The notes below the pieces were generated by a model, which made no database searches, was not told the DNA's origin, and saw only the letters and a list, made by a program, of their open reading frames with translations. Shown here piece by piece: positions 26,695-39,180 of a DNA stretch of 64,000 bases. How positions within the stretch are numbered: the first letter of the stretch is position 1; each line of letters opens with the position of its first letter. Position numbers and translations under genes: made by a program. Source of the DNA: Centrapalus pauciflorus (lineage: Eukaryota; Streptophyta; Magnoliopsida; Asterales; Asteraceae); assembly GCA_020465985.1 (NCBI GenBank), contig JAANYP010000404.1, forward strand, positions 189,484-253,483, read 5' to 3'.

Positions 26695-27521
26695 ATATAA
26701 TATATTATAGAAGAAAGTTTAACATGTAGCACATCCAGTATCCCCCTCCTTATTCGAATTTCAAGTTATATTAGATTATGTGATTTCCAAAGAGATTAAA
26801 AACATTAATCATGCATGATAAATAAAACAACGGATATGATATTTAAGATTCTCGCACCATATAACACGTCTTGAAATAATAATAAAAACTTATGACTTCT
26901 ATAGCAGTTAATTGAAGTCAAAATGTTATCAAAAAAACAAGATAGACGAATCTTTATTTATGACTTATCATTTAGGTTGATCATATATAAAAATTATTTG
27001 AATTATAATTCAAATTGGGTGAAAACTTAGTTGTTGAATAACAAAAGGCCATTTTATTTTGTCATGATTTTCCCTTAAAAATCTATATATTAAATTAGCT
27101 TTCTTGATTAGGTAATTAACTTTAAGACATGTTTGCTTATTTTGGGGGGTATAATCAATATGTATCAGGGTGGCCAAGGTTTGAACAAACAGTGAATAGA
27201 AAGATATAGAAGAAAAGGTTGATAGCCTTTGGAGTGCCTTCCAATTGTTCCATTCAACTTTTCTTCTCCCACCTCAAAAGGGAAAAAAGAAAAGAAAATA
27301 TTCATTGAATTGTTTGTGGCATGGTTAATATAATATATATATACCATAGAATTGGCATGATTTGGTGAATCATACAATAGCTACTTGTGTTTTAAAATAA
27401 AAATCGGGCGTTTGGTTTGTAGATTTTTTTTCTCTTAGATTTGTATATTGTTAAATGATTTGCATTATTCAACATTTTCATTTATCAGGATTTTGTCAAA
27501 AAATCTGCATTATATTGTAAA

Positions 27522-28593
27522 GAGTAAATGACATTTTTGGTCCTTGTGGTTTGATGGTTTACCCGAATTCAGTCCCTTAACCATAATAAGGTCAAATTTC
27601 ATCCCTATTTTGCTAATTTTGTGCCCTCCCTCGTCCGTTAAACTTAACGACACAACCGTTAAATTTGTAAGAATGACATTTTTACCATTTTCATTGAGAC
27701 GCTTTTAGTCCCTATGGTTTTATTATTTACTCATTTATATTCCAACATTTATTTTATTTTATTTTATCTTTATAATACTGTTATATTATTTATAGATATA
27801 CTTAATTCATTATAAACACATTTATTTTATTTATAAATATAGTTATGTTTTAATATTTTATTTACATTTACTATTATTCGTATTTATTTAAAATTTAACT
27901 TTTATTTTTATTTAAATATATATTTCTTTACTAATTTATTTAAAGTTCATCTTCTTTATTAATTGTAATTTCTATAATATTATTGTTGACATTTATATAT
28001 GTAATTTTGTTAGTTGTGTTTAAGTAAATATAATATCGTCGATATTTTTCCTCTCCAAAGTCACTATTTCTTCAAGTACCTTCCAACCTAATCAATTATC
28101 AACACATAAATTATATTATATGTGTTGGATATATATATATATATATGTATGTATGTATATGTATATAATTTATGTGTATATAATTTAATACACATAATGT
28201 TTATGTGTATATTATATAATTTATGTCTTGGATATATATGTTCAAGTGAGTACTACCTACTACACAGCGCACCCGAAGGTATCACTTGTAAAATTATTTT
28301 TTTGAAATTTTTTTCACAAACATGTTTTAATTAACATTACACAGATAAATTTCACGCAAATTCGAACACTCTAAGTGCATGAAATCACGCACAGCATATA
28401 TGCAAAATTATGTAAGTGTGCGTTCGCATCATTTTTTAGGAGCTAGAAGATATGAATGTATGTGAAATATACATATAATCTTCATAATGTTAATTAAAAC
28501 ATGTTTATGAAATAAAAAATTTTTAAAATTTTTTTTAAAGGTGGTAGCTTCAGGTGCGCTGTATAAGTAGTGGTACTCACTCGAACCATATTC

Positions 28594-28628
<35 letters not shown>

Positions 28629-29283
28629 AATATTTTCAAGTATCTTCCAATGTCATTATTTCTTCAAGTATATTCATATATGTATATAATTTATGTGTCG
28701 ATAATTGATTAGGTTGGAAGATATTTGAAGAAACAGTGATTTTGAAGAAGAAAAATATCGACGTTATTATACCTACTTAAACACAACTAACAAAATTACA
28801 TATATAAATGTCAACAATAGTATTATAAAAATTAAAATTAATAAAGAAGATGAACTTTAAATAAATTAGTAAAGAAAATATATAATTTTAATTAAAATAA
28901 AAGTTAAATTTTAAATAAAATACGAACAATAGTAAATGTAAATAAAACATTAAAATATAAGTATATTTATAAATAAAACAAGTGTGTTTATAATAAATTA
29001 AGTATATCTATAAATAATATACTTATAAAGATAAAATAAAATAAAATAAATGTTGGACTATAAATGGGTAAATAATAAAATCATAGGGACTAAAAGCGTC
29101 TCAATGAAAAAGGTAAAAATGTCATTCTTACAAATTTAACGGTTGTGTCGTTAAGTTTAACGGACGAGGGACTAAAAGGGCACAAAATTAGCAAAAATAG
29201 GGATGAAATTTGACCTTATTATGGTTAAGGGACTGAGTCCGGGTAAACCATCAAACCACAAGGACCAAAAATGTCCTTTACTC
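27522..29283. mobile_element. Mutator-like fold-back element with about 600-bp inverted repeats
   Basis: The left end is GAGTAAATGACATTTTTGGT and the reverse complement of the right end is GAGTAAAGGACATTTTTGGT. Complementarity continues through about 28,120 on the left and 28,680 on the right. A 9-bp duplication TATTGTAAA flanks it at 27,513-27,521 and 29,284-29,292. The TTTTTGGTCC..GTGGTTT end is a widespread plant Mutator-like type. No transposase. The centre holds a separate MITE (28,240-28,593). Confidence 0.85.
28240..28593. mobile_element. TA-flanked MITE, GGTTCAA..GTACC family (copy B)
   Basis: The left end reads GTTCAAGTGAGTACTACC followed by CAGCGCACCCGAAGG. The reverse complement of the right end reads GGTTCGAGTGAGTACCAC followed by CAGCGCACCTGAAG. 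Short TA and GT repeats flank it. It lies at the centre of the fold-back element. Confidence 0.7.
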
Positions 29284-29429
29284 TATTGTAAAAAAAATTG
29301 GTAATCTGAAAGGTAACTGGTATTCAAAATCCTAAGGAAAAGACTGAGTTTTTAAAGAACAAAGAATGAAGAGATTCAAAAAATCATGGGATTTTAAATC
29401 ATTATTGTAATCTGCGAACCAAACACAAG

Positions 29430-29900
29430 ATTTTAAATACAAATCTCAGCGAATCCCAAGAAACTTGCGAATCAACGTTCGGTAATTGTTTCATTTGGAA
29501 TTCAACTTATATGTATCAAAAACGTATGTAACGACTCCTAACTATACGATATAATAATAATAACAAAATGTTTAGATCCAAAAATTAATGTTAATTGATG
29601 GTACTATTGATTATATTAAGGGATAATCACTAAAATACTTATCTTCTATATTACAGCATACTCATATAAAGTCTCTCTTACTGATTTACTAACGATTTAG
29701 GTAATAATATTTACGTTACTTTCTTACTTTTAATGAATTGTACCTTTCATAATTTTTGTAATCTATCATATAACATAAGATAAAAAAAGTCTTGGTGAAA
29801 TGACAAATAAATTTGGTATTTCTTTATGTCTTCTTACCAATATTTTTTTTTAATCTTTTATCAAACCGTGGATATTACCTTACCGCGCGTATCTTTTGGT
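29430..29900. other. AT-rich DNA, nothing recognised
   Basis: No gene or element ends seen before the minisatellite that follows. Confidence 0.5.
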
Positions 29901-29902
29901 GG

Positions 29903-30480
29903 TACCATAATATACAAAAAATTAAAAAATAGAATTTCTTTATGTTAACTTTTTAAATAATCTCTTACGTTACCACATATAAAAAATTCAAAAATAGAAT
30001 TTCGTTACCGAAAATTTGATACGTAAGTGGTACCATAATATACAAAAAAATATAAAAGTAGAATTTTGTTAACAAAAAATTTGATAGGTAAGTGGTCACG
30101 AAAAATATAAAATAAGTACAAAAAATAAAATTTCGTTACCGATATCGTAAGCTGTAACATAACATATAAAAAAGAATTGAAAATAAAAAAATGAGATTTC
30201 GTTACCAAAAAATTTATTTACGTAAGTGGTAATGTATTATACAAAAAAAAAATATAAAATTGAGATTTTGTTACCAAAAAATTTGATAATGTAAGTGGTA
30301 ACATAATATATAAAAATGAGATTTCATTACAAAAAATGTGGTAACGTAAATGGAATTTCGATACCAATTTTTTTGACATAAAAAGATTTGATAATGATGA
30401 ATAAAACCTACTAGAAATGACATAAAAAGATTTGATAATGATGAATAAATCTATAATAAATGACATAAAGATTTGGTAAC
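29903..30480. repeat. Degenerate minisatellite, 60-75-bp units, then 40-bp units
   Basis: About seven diverged units from 29,903 to 30,360 share TTTCGTTACC, AAAATTTGATA and CGTAAGTGGTA. From 30,374 to 30,480 a shorter unit with GACATAAAAAGATTTGATAA occurs about three times. Frames across the block encode only low-complexity Phe/Tyr-rich strings. Confidence 0.7.
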
Positions 30481-30814
30481 GAAAAGATGCGGTACTTTTC
30501 GTTACTTTTTATCTTTTATAACGTAAAGTATTAAAAAAATGATTAAAATATCAAGTAACGTAAATTGTGGTCATAATGTAAAGCTGGTAACAAAAAATAT
30601 ATGTATTTTGGTTAGATCACCTTTATTTGAGTAAAACCTAATGAATTGGCTATTTTGTAAATATCCCTTGTATTAATTACCTAAAATGTTAATTTGGTAA
30701 CTAATAATTATGGTTGGGTTTTTCGGTTTCTCATCTTCGTAAAAACATTGACAATGTTTGTCTCCTGAATCTTGATTTGAGTTTCAAATGAACTAGTTGG
30801 TTTTGATATGGAGA

Positions 30815-31397
30815 ATTTGGCATGACAGATTGCCTACTAGTTTAAATTTGGTTAAGAGAGGCGTTCTCGTAATTTCTATAGCCTGTTTGCTGTAATGTAA
30901 GTGTTGAGACCATCAATCACCTTCTCATTGATTGTTCAGTGGTTCGTAATATATGGAGAGATTTGGTCAAGTGGTGAGAGACAATCATTCCAATCAATAT
31001 CGACGTCAAGGAGATGCTTCAATTTGTAGACTCATATAATAGAAGGACAAACCTAGATCTTTCTTTGGAGCTATTGTCTTAGCCACTTTATGGTCATTAT
31101 CGAGTTTTTCAACTCTCTTGTGTTAAGAAGTCTAATTCATCATAAAACAGACAAAATATGGATGATATTCAAGCTATTCTTTTTCCATGAATCGAGAGTC
31201 GAAACAAGGATTTTCAGTATTAATGGTGGGAGTGGATCGCTTGCCCAAATCTTATTCTGAATCAACCGGTGTTGTGGCTCTGTTTTGGCGTTGTTTCTAG
31301 TTGTTTTTTTCTTTGCTTTGTCTAGTTTTGTGTTTTGTTGTTTGTTTCTAGCTTCTCACTAGTCTTCAATAATATCTCATTTGCCGTTAAAAAAAAG
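30815..31397 (+). pseudogene. 3' remnant of a LINE-type retrotransposon (zinc-binding RVT domain)
   Basis: With frame changes the plus strand reads RLPTSLNLVKRG, then CNVSVETINHLLIDCSVV, then IWRDLVKW, which is the order of the zinc-binding domain at the end of plant LINE reverse transcriptases (Cys and His-x-x-Leu plus Cys). A short A-rich tract at 31,388-31,397 fits the element's 3' tail. The reverse transcriptase core is absent and stops interrupt the frame: a 5'-truncated dead copy. Confidence 0.6.
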
Positions 31398-32783
31398 GTT
31401 GTGGTTTAAGGGGATAACGAAGGAGTGACCACAATATGACAAATGTTTAGGCCCGTATGATCTTTGACTTAACATTTGTTTCGTAAAGATTGATCAATTC
31501 TTTTATTAAAAGGTCATTGAAGATAATAAGACTCAACCGTTATCACGTCGTCACTAATTATATCATCATTTATGTTGTATGTGTATTGTTTTCTTTAAAA
31601 GACAAGTGGTTCCAGTAAGTTAAAAACTATACATTTTTATCAAGCTATATAAGGCTATAAGCACTCTATCGTACTCAACTTATTCGCTTTGGTATCTTCG
31701 TTCTGCTATTTCATAATTGAAGTTTTGCACCCTGGTCTCCCATGACATTTCCATTAAAAAGCTTTTAAATGTTCAATTATCCATTCAAAATAACTGAAAT
31801 TGCATAATTATTTTTTAGTTAATAATAATTTGTGTTGAAATTACATATTTAGTTTAATTACTCAATAATTTCGTGTTATATCACACGGTTTCATTCAGAT
31901 GTGATTATATATAGTAATTCTTATTTTTACATAAACTTTGATCATTCTAATATCATATTTTGTTATATTTTTAATCATGATTATAGTAATCTAGTGTTGA
32001 AGACGTATAAAAATTAGCTCTTTTATGTTCCATGAGACCAGTTGATTAGGTCCTCCGAAATCCAGATGAATAGTTACCTCTTTTATTACGACGAATTACA
32101 AATAATAATAACATTAATTTCCAATTATGGCCAAATACTCCTTGTTGAGATGCATTCAAAGAGCTTGTAATATAAGTCAAGGAAATAATATTACACACAT
32201 TTACCTCATGGGGTTTTGTTAGTCTTTTAATTAATAATATTTATATTTATTTAATATAAAGAGAGATTTCAAACAATATCATAATTATAAAACAATAGCT
32301 TAGAATTGAAGGATCATGCTTCCTTGATGCCAAATCTTTCTATTTCTCACCATGTCCCTCTCATTGCATTTTTCTTGTATGACATCAACCAATTGATTAT
32401 TGAATAAATTCATACAATGTATACCGAGTGTTGCATGCATATCATGTTTAACTTAAAAGAACATTTTTTTTGAAAACCTAAGTTAGAAATATGACCAAAT
32501 CCAAGTCACATCACTCATCTTTCTTGATTATTAAAGAACGTGAGGGCGTGTGAGGTTAAACTGATCGATACAATTAAAAGTAACCGATTGAAAAAAATAA
32601 GCAATTGTCTAAATGTGTCAGAAGTATATTTTTTTAAAAAAGAAAAAGGATATTTTACTGATTCACTATATGCACACCGACTAGTCTCGTAACCAACAAA
32701 TTGCAAAAACCACATAAGATAAACCTATGTCTAGGTTTTGTATAAAAATTGTCAGACCATATTCAATGGAAATTATGTGCCGT
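31398..32783. other. AT-rich intergenic DNA
   Basis: No gene recognised. Short open frames lack family resemblance. Confidence 0.5.
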
Positions 32784-33401
32784 CACTACAAGAAAATCAC
32801 CTTTTTGCGGCGACAAATGTCGTCGCTAAAAGTGATAATGTCGTCGCAAAAAGGTCGTCGTTGTAGCCTCGTAGCTAAACATCTTTTGCGACGACATTTG
32901 GGCCCTTTTGCGACGACGGTTTCCAGCAATATCGGCTTGACACGTCATCACTTTTTGCAACGACAAAGTCGTCGCAACAAGTTTTATGAAAATTAAATCA
33001 AAATTAAAATCAAAACCTTTTGCGACGACAATGTCGCCGCTAAAGGGGACATTCTGCGACGACATTTCGACTTTTTGCGACGACATTTTGACTTTTTGCG
33101 ACGACATGTCGCCGCAAAAAGTCAAAATGTCGTCGCAAAAAGTGACATAAAATGCACAGAAATAGGGCTTTAGCGACGACATGTCGCCGCAAAAGGCCAA
33201 AATGTCGTCGCAAAAAGTGACATAAAATGCACAAATTTTGGCTGTTTTTTTTGGCCCCCAATCGGGTTATAGAAACCTGTTCGCTGCATTTACAATTTGA
33301 TATTTTCCAACAAACTCAAATATAATATATTTCAAACCAACAATAGTTACAAAAGTTATCAAATAAGCATTTACAATTAAAAAAACATTACATAATATAA
33401 A

Positions 33402-33959
33402 CTAATAATCATCTTCGTCTTCGTCGTTTTCCTCGTTTTCGTCATCTTCCGAGTCTTCGTCATAACCAGGAACGTCTATATTCGCGGCTCTTAACACATT
33501 GTATAAAAGTTCTTGTCGAGCCATTAGTTTTTGTTGCTTTTTTGTTTGTCGAGCAACTAGTTTATCAACTTCGGCTTTTGAATACGTTTCTGGTTGTGAT
33601 TGAGACTTTGAACTCGAAAAACTTCCTGGTAACTTTCTCCCAATTCCTCGATTATGACCTCGGCGTTCTCCCAACACTTGAGACAATATCTGTTCTTCGG
33701 TCATCGGATTCGAACTTCCGGCTTGACTATTCCGAAGCTGCTCCATCTCATGCTGTATAATTACAAAAAAATTTCGATATTATATATATTTCATAATAAA
33801 CACTAAAAGAAAATATTTATATACAATTTCATGCATTTAAGTAAAACAATTACTTACATATTGTCGTGCGGCAATGTCATTGGCGAAAACGTTGTTCCGA
33901 CGATGCATATCACCAAACTGGTCGATGATACTAGGAAATTGACCCGTCGTAGGGTCGTA
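33402..33959 (-). pseudogene. C-terminal part of a CACTA second protein (En/Spm-type)
   Basis: Two segments join by a good intron: 33,959-33,858 (YDPTTGQFPSIIDQFGDM, then a GTAAG donor) and 33,752-33,402 (after a TATACAG acceptor). The second contains EEQILSQVLGERRGHNRGIG, the conserved block of plant En/Spm Ptta-type proteins, then a coiled stretch and an acidic Asp/Glu tail. Its upstream exons are missing, consistent with one large internal deletion joining the start of one gene to the end of the other. Confidence 0.7.
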
Positions 33960-34241
33960 CTGTAACACATTTAATATATATGTAAATAAAAACATATATA
34001 TCAAATATTAACGTGTATAAATTACCAACTAATATTACAATAACTCTATATGTCATCGCTAAAGAATACATACCATTTTTATACCAACTTACTAACTATA
34101 TATATACATATCAAGTCTATATATTACCAAATTATCAAGTATCTTACCAACTATATGTAATTGTATAAAACAACCATCATTTATGCATATCAAGTCTATA
34201 CAAATTATCAAGAATACATATCAAGTCTATGCATATCAAAT

Positions 34242-34841
34242 CTATACAACCATCATTAGTGACGACGGGACGTTGTTATCTTTAGGAAATGCAAATCTAA
34301 GAAATCCTAGCAATTGGTCAAATGAACTATCAGTCCATTTATTCAATACTTTCATGTGCGACATCTTTGCTAGAAAGTCCAATGAAGACAACCAGTCACA
34401 ACCAGGGTATAGCTCGGTCTCGGCAAACGAAAATAGCTCATCAAGATCGTCATTTGTAGCGGGAGGTGTAATGGGCTCATTAATAGTCTCATTAGTGTCT
34501 GTGTTGCGTTCATTGTCAATATTTTCCCAACGAATATCGTTAAGGACATCAACCATCTCATCTGTCGTTTGAGACATGTCATGTAGTACTGGAGGCGGAT
34601 TAAGTTGTTCACCGTGATACCACCATGTCTTGTAACCAGCGCTAAACCCCCATCTATGTATGTGAGCCCCAATATTTTCAATTGTACCCAATTTATGGTT
34701 ATCACATTTTTCACATGGACAACGACATAAGTTAGCCCCATTCAAATGGTCTTTACACCTCTCAAGAAATGTGTTAAGACCATCAAAAAACTCATCGGAA
34801 TTACGATTTCTACACGTAGTCCAACTCTTATCGATGGTCAT
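34242..34841 (-). pseudogene. N-terminal part of CACTA transposase (transposase-associated domain, start of TNP2)
   Basis: The frame opens MTIDKSW and contains a Cys-rich CPCEKCDNHK motif, HIHRWGFSAGY and WWYHGE, the order of the plant transposase-associated domain found at the start of TNP2-type proteins. Near residues 150-195 it enters the TNP2 beginning (LYPGC, then FLAKMSHMKVLNKW, then RFAFPKDN) and then stops. A full TNP2 is several times longer and includes the catalytic core, which is deleted here. The ATG at 34,841 lies at the proper 5' side of the element. Confidence 0.8.
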
Positions 34842-34899
34842 AACTGCGTTTGTAATAATTAATTATCAATACCAAGAAATGGAAACTAACAAATCATAT

Positions 34900-36735
34900 T
34901 AACTTAACACGAACTGAGAAGTGTAAGGGTGGTCATTCTAACCCACTTTCTGAATGTTTTGTCTCATATATGAATGTGTATCATTAGTTTACTATTTCAG
35001 AAAAATCCGGCAGCATTTTCCCTTAACTCCCCAAATACGTGTAGGAAACACATATTCGTAGGAGCGAAGGGAAAATATTTGCCGAATTTTTCTCAAATAG
35101 TAAACCAATCATACACATCCATATCCTAAATGAGACAAAACATTCAAAAAGCAGTCCCAAACAGGGGACTATCCGAAATTAATTCCTAATAAATTAATTT
35201 CAGATGGGTGACTTATGGTATAAACACACGCTTATCATACAAACACATTACATTTATCTAAACACACAAATTAATCATTGAATATAAATAGTAATATTTT
35301 ATTATCTTATTTTGAATAATAATAATATTAAATGAATATGTGATTATAGATGTTTATACTTTAAAGTAATAATAAAAATAATATATGTTTTAGTTTCATG
35401 TTACTTTAAATTAATAATAACATTAACATTGTTTTAATTTTATGTTTCGTCTTTATTAATCAACTTTATGTCACTTTAAAGTAATATATGTTTTTATTTG
35501 ATGATACTTTAGTATATGTTTTAAGTTAATGTTACTATAAATGAATATATGTTTTAATAACACTAATTAATATACATATTAATACATGTTTTAATTTGAT
35601 AACACCTTAACATATGTTTTAATTTGCTTTTAATTCAAATAAATATATGTTTTAACTTGCTTTAAATTCAAATTACTATGTGTTTTAATAACACTAATCA
35701 ATCTACATACTAATATATATCTTCATTTTATCACATTTTAAAGTAAAATATATGTTATGATTAATAAAATGTTACTTTAATTTAATGTATGTTTTAATAA
35801 CACTAATTTTAATATATATACCAAAATACGTTATACTTTTAACAAACTCTAAAGAAATACAAACATACAATACATATATAAATATTCTAATCTTATGTGA
35901 CATCAAATAATACATATTAACTTATTTCATTTAAATATTATATAAATTTTTTAATGTATATTTTTTAATTTATGTTGATTTAAAAGTATTATTTTTTAAA
36001 TAGCACTAACTAACTAACAAATGTTTAATAACACAAGTCAACACTAATTACAAATAATAATACTAAACTAAACACACTTTTAAACAAATGTATTAACATA
36101 CATAACATAATTATAATTTTTTCATATTTTCTAAGCAATAAAAAATATATTGCATATAAATACACTTTTTTCATATCATAAAAACTCTACATGCATATAT
36201 AATTTATTTTTCTACTAAAAATCATATTAAAAGCAACCATATTTTTAGCACAAATTTAAAACATAATATTTTGAAAAATGAATTAATAACTTAAACAATA
36301 TGCAAAAATCAGAAAATAAAAAAAATACTAACCTCAAATATCGACCCGCCGGAGTTTTCACCGGAGCCGGAACAACTGCAAATGTCAACCACCGGAGAAA
36401 TAAAACAAACCTTGAGTTCCTAAACATTTACATAAAAATAATGACATTTATGTTAAATGAAACAAACCTTAAACTTTGTTCGGAAATAAACAAGGCCGGC
36501 CGCCGGAAATAACCAATGGTCGTCGGAAGAAAAATGCAAAAAGAATGACCGGAAAAAATGGAGACCGCAAGCTAGTGTGGAGAGGAAACCGAGAGTAGGA
36601 GACCGCAAGCAGGTGTGGCCGGACCGGAGAAGGAACCGAGGAACCGGAGGAAAACGAAATGGAGAGGAAACCGAGAGTAGGTGGTGAAAAGTGAAGGTGA
36701 AAGCGGCGCTGGGTAGGTTAAAGGGTGAACCTTTC
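34900..36735. other. 5' side of the CACTA element: AT-rich spacer and probable leader
   Basis: Between the transposase ATG (34,841) and the right subterminal array there is AT-rich DNA (35,200-36,240) with repeated ATATGTTTTAAT words. A GC-richer block with many CCGGA words (36,340-36,720) follows, likely the promoter and leader side of the element. No intact gene. Confidence 0.4.
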
Positions 36736-37684
36736 TGCGGCGACATGTATGTCGTCGCTGTAGATCTATCGCGGCGACATGTCGTCGCAAAAAGGCAAAA
36801 ACGTCGTCGCCGAATCCTTGAAAAAAAACGCGGTCTTTCTACCGCGCAAAAAGTATTTTCCTGCCAAAAAAAAAATAAAAAATTTATATCTGCTACCTTT
36901 TTGCGACGACATAGTCGCCGCAAAAGGTCTTCCCCGAATTTTGACCATTTGAAGTCAAAAGGCAGTGTTCTTTTGTCTTTTAGTGGACTATTGGCGACGA
37001 CACATGTCGCCGCAAAAAGCCTCCGTCACATTTTCTTCTTTTTCTAGTAGTGCGTATCCTAGAAATATATTATTGTAATATTTTGCAACGTAAAATATAT
37101 TGGTATTGCAGTGTATCTTTCTCGAACATTTAGAATATTTTTTTATATATACGGGTTACCTATATGCGCTGATAGAATATACGTTTATCTTGATCTTTAG
37201 AATACTTTTTTTATAATAAATAGATACTTAAAATGAATATGTATATGAAATGCTTGTGGAGAATAAAAAGGAATTTAAAGAATATGTACGTTTCAAAGTA
37301 AAATAATTATAATGTAAGTTACAGAATCAAGACATATAGAGGGTGTTTGGTTTTGCGTTACGATAAAAATTATCAGATTGTTACGTTATAATAACGTAAA
37401 TAAGTAGTTTAAAATGTTTGGATTGTATCCATTAATAAGTGATTATTTGCTTTTATAATTAATACTACCACACTTTTTTATAAGCTAAAAAATATAGCTT
37501 ATTACTTAAGTGATTATTTATTCATTTTACAAGTTCAAACGCAACTCCAAATACTTTAAAAACTAATTATTTGATAATTGTGATAGCAAACAACAAAAAC
37601 AAAACCAAAGACTAACAACATTTTTTGTTACGACTCTTATTTGATTATTAGTTTTCAAAAGGGTACAACACTTTTTCAAACACA

Positions 37685-38055
37685 CACTACTACAAAAAAA
37701 GTTATTTTGCGACGAAAAAGTCGTTCACGAAAAGTCCTATTGTCGTCGCAAAAGACTTTCTGCGACGACATGTCATCATCGAAAGACCGTAGCAAAAAGT
37801 CTTCTGCGACGGCAGTGTCGTCGCGAAAGCTCAGGCCCTCTTCTGCGACGACTATGACATTGCCAAACCTCTTACCAAAAAAACAAAAAAAGTAAATCTT
37901 TCTGCAACGACAAAGTCATCGCTAAATCGATGCTCACCGGAAAAATCGATGCTCACCGGAGTTAACCAAGTAGAGAGGTGTAAGATGACCGGAATCAAGC
38001 TAGTGACACCACCGGAGTTTATAACCAAGATATAGTCGGAATAGAGAAGAGGAGC

Positions 38056-38110
<55 letters not shown>

Positions 38111-38490
38111 GTGAGAGAATGAGAACAAAATGTGAAACTGCTGGGAAGTAGTAGGTTAAATCGAGACATACTTTTTGCAGCAACAAAGTCGTCGTAGAAA
38201 GCTATAAATGTCATCGTAGATTGGTGAAATTATCATGGCAGATTTTTTGACCGCGTAAGTTAACTTTTGCTGCAAAAATATTATGTATTACCTATCGTTG
38301 CAGAAGACTAAAAAAATTATGGCAGTCTTTTTGATCACGTAAATTATCGTTTGAGGCCAAAAAAATAAAAAAAAATTGTATTACCTTTGGCGACGACAAA
38401 GTTGTCGCTGAAAGCTAAAGTCGATTTTTGACTAGAGAAAATTAAAAAGTGAAACTTTTTTGTCCTTTAGTATAGCTTTGTCGTCGCAGA
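37685..38490. mobile_element. Truncated CACTA-type element
   Basis: It starts CACTACTACAAAAAAAG and is followed by many GCGACGAC, GTCGTCGC and GCAACGAC words, as in the element at 32,784. Similar words recur up to about 38,486, but no CACTA right terminus was found. It has no transposase and includes a (GA)n run. Confidence 0.6.
38058..38107. repeat. (GA)n microsatellite
   Basis: About 50 bp of GA inside the truncated CACTA-type element. Ser-Leu repeat frames on the minus strand come from it. Confidence 0.95.
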
Positions 38491-38522
38491 TGATATTGTT
38501 TTGACAAATCCAAACACCCTCT

Positions 38523-39172
38523 AATAAAAAAACTCATGCATTGTATTTTAATCAATGGATTTAAAAATGAAAAGGGATGCATAAAATTAATAATGGTGTT
38601 GAATTTAGTATTGTCGGGAGGAGGTTATGGGAAGCTAGCGCGAGGAGGTTCCTTTCATTTCGATGGTTAAGCCTTTGAACCGGTTGGGTTGATCCATTTG
38701 CTACGGTGGATTCAGAAATTTTTTAATAAAGATTGAATAGATTTTCATATTTTTATGAGTGTCATTTTAAAAATTATCAGACTACAAGAGAAATTATAAA
38801 GAGTTTAGATTTCAGGTTCAATGTACTAAAAATTCATTCAAATAAATGGTTTAATGTGTTTTTTGTGAAGAATATAGCTCGGTTTTATATATAAACCGGG
38901 GTTGAAAGTATTTTACTATATGTATACTAAACGATTATAGAAATTTAGCGGGAACGTTAGACCCCTAATACTATAACCTGGATCTTTCCTTGTCCATTTG
39001 GCGAAAAAATTAGATATTTGAACTTGATTCGATAAGTGGACAATCTACATGATGGATGCTTGGGCTTAATTAGCTCGAGGATCATTGGAAGATTCCAGAG
39101 CTCAAACAATGTGAAAATATACGTCATTGTTGAGTTTGTGGAGTCTAATGTTGACTGCGTCTTTGTGGACAC
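38523..39172. other. Intergenic DNA, nothing recognised
   Basis: No ORF with recognisable similarity and no bounded element. Confidence 0.5.
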
Positions 39173-39180
39173 CACCAAAC

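Larger units (their letters stand above)
27404..29428. mobile_element. Small MITE split by a later Mutator-like insertion
   Basis: The left end GGGCGTTTGGTTTGTAGATT (27,406) pairs with the right end, whose reverse complement is TTGTGTTTGGTTCGCAGATT (29,409-29,428). Removing the 1.76-kb insertion and one duplication leaves an element of about 250 bp. Target duplication is unclear. Confidence 0.5.
32784..37052 (-). mobile_element. Internally deleted CACTA (En/Spm) transposon
   Basis: The left terminus is CACTACAAGAAAATCACC and the reverse complement of the right terminus is CACTACTAGAAAAAGAAG. A 3-bp duplication CGT flanks it (32,781-32,783 and 37,053-37,055), as expected for CACTA elements. 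Both subterminal regions (32,800-33,240 and 36,735-37,020) carry many direct and inverted GCGACGACA/TGTCGTCGC words, the usual transposase-binding arrays. Inside, on the minus strand, are remnants of two transposon genes. The main catalytic part of the transposase is missing, so the element could move only with help from another copy. Confidence 0.93.
37337..38522. mobile_element. MITE with GAGGGTGTTTGG ends, carrying a CACTA fragment
   Basis: The left end AGAGGGTGTTTGGTTTTG pairs with the right end, reverse complement AGAGGGTGTTTGGATTTG. Target duplication was not resolved. Most of the inside (from 37,685) is CACTA-type DNA. Confidence 0.5.

Noticed and set aside
33040..33261. Open frames across the CACTA subterminal array
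   Set aside because: They are repeats of TCGTCGC-type words read in several frames and do not resemble any protein family.
32800..37020. Regularly repeated GCGACGAC words as a CRISPR-like array
   Set aside because: Spacing is irregular, both orientations occur, and they sit at the ends of a CACTA transposon, where such arrays are normal.
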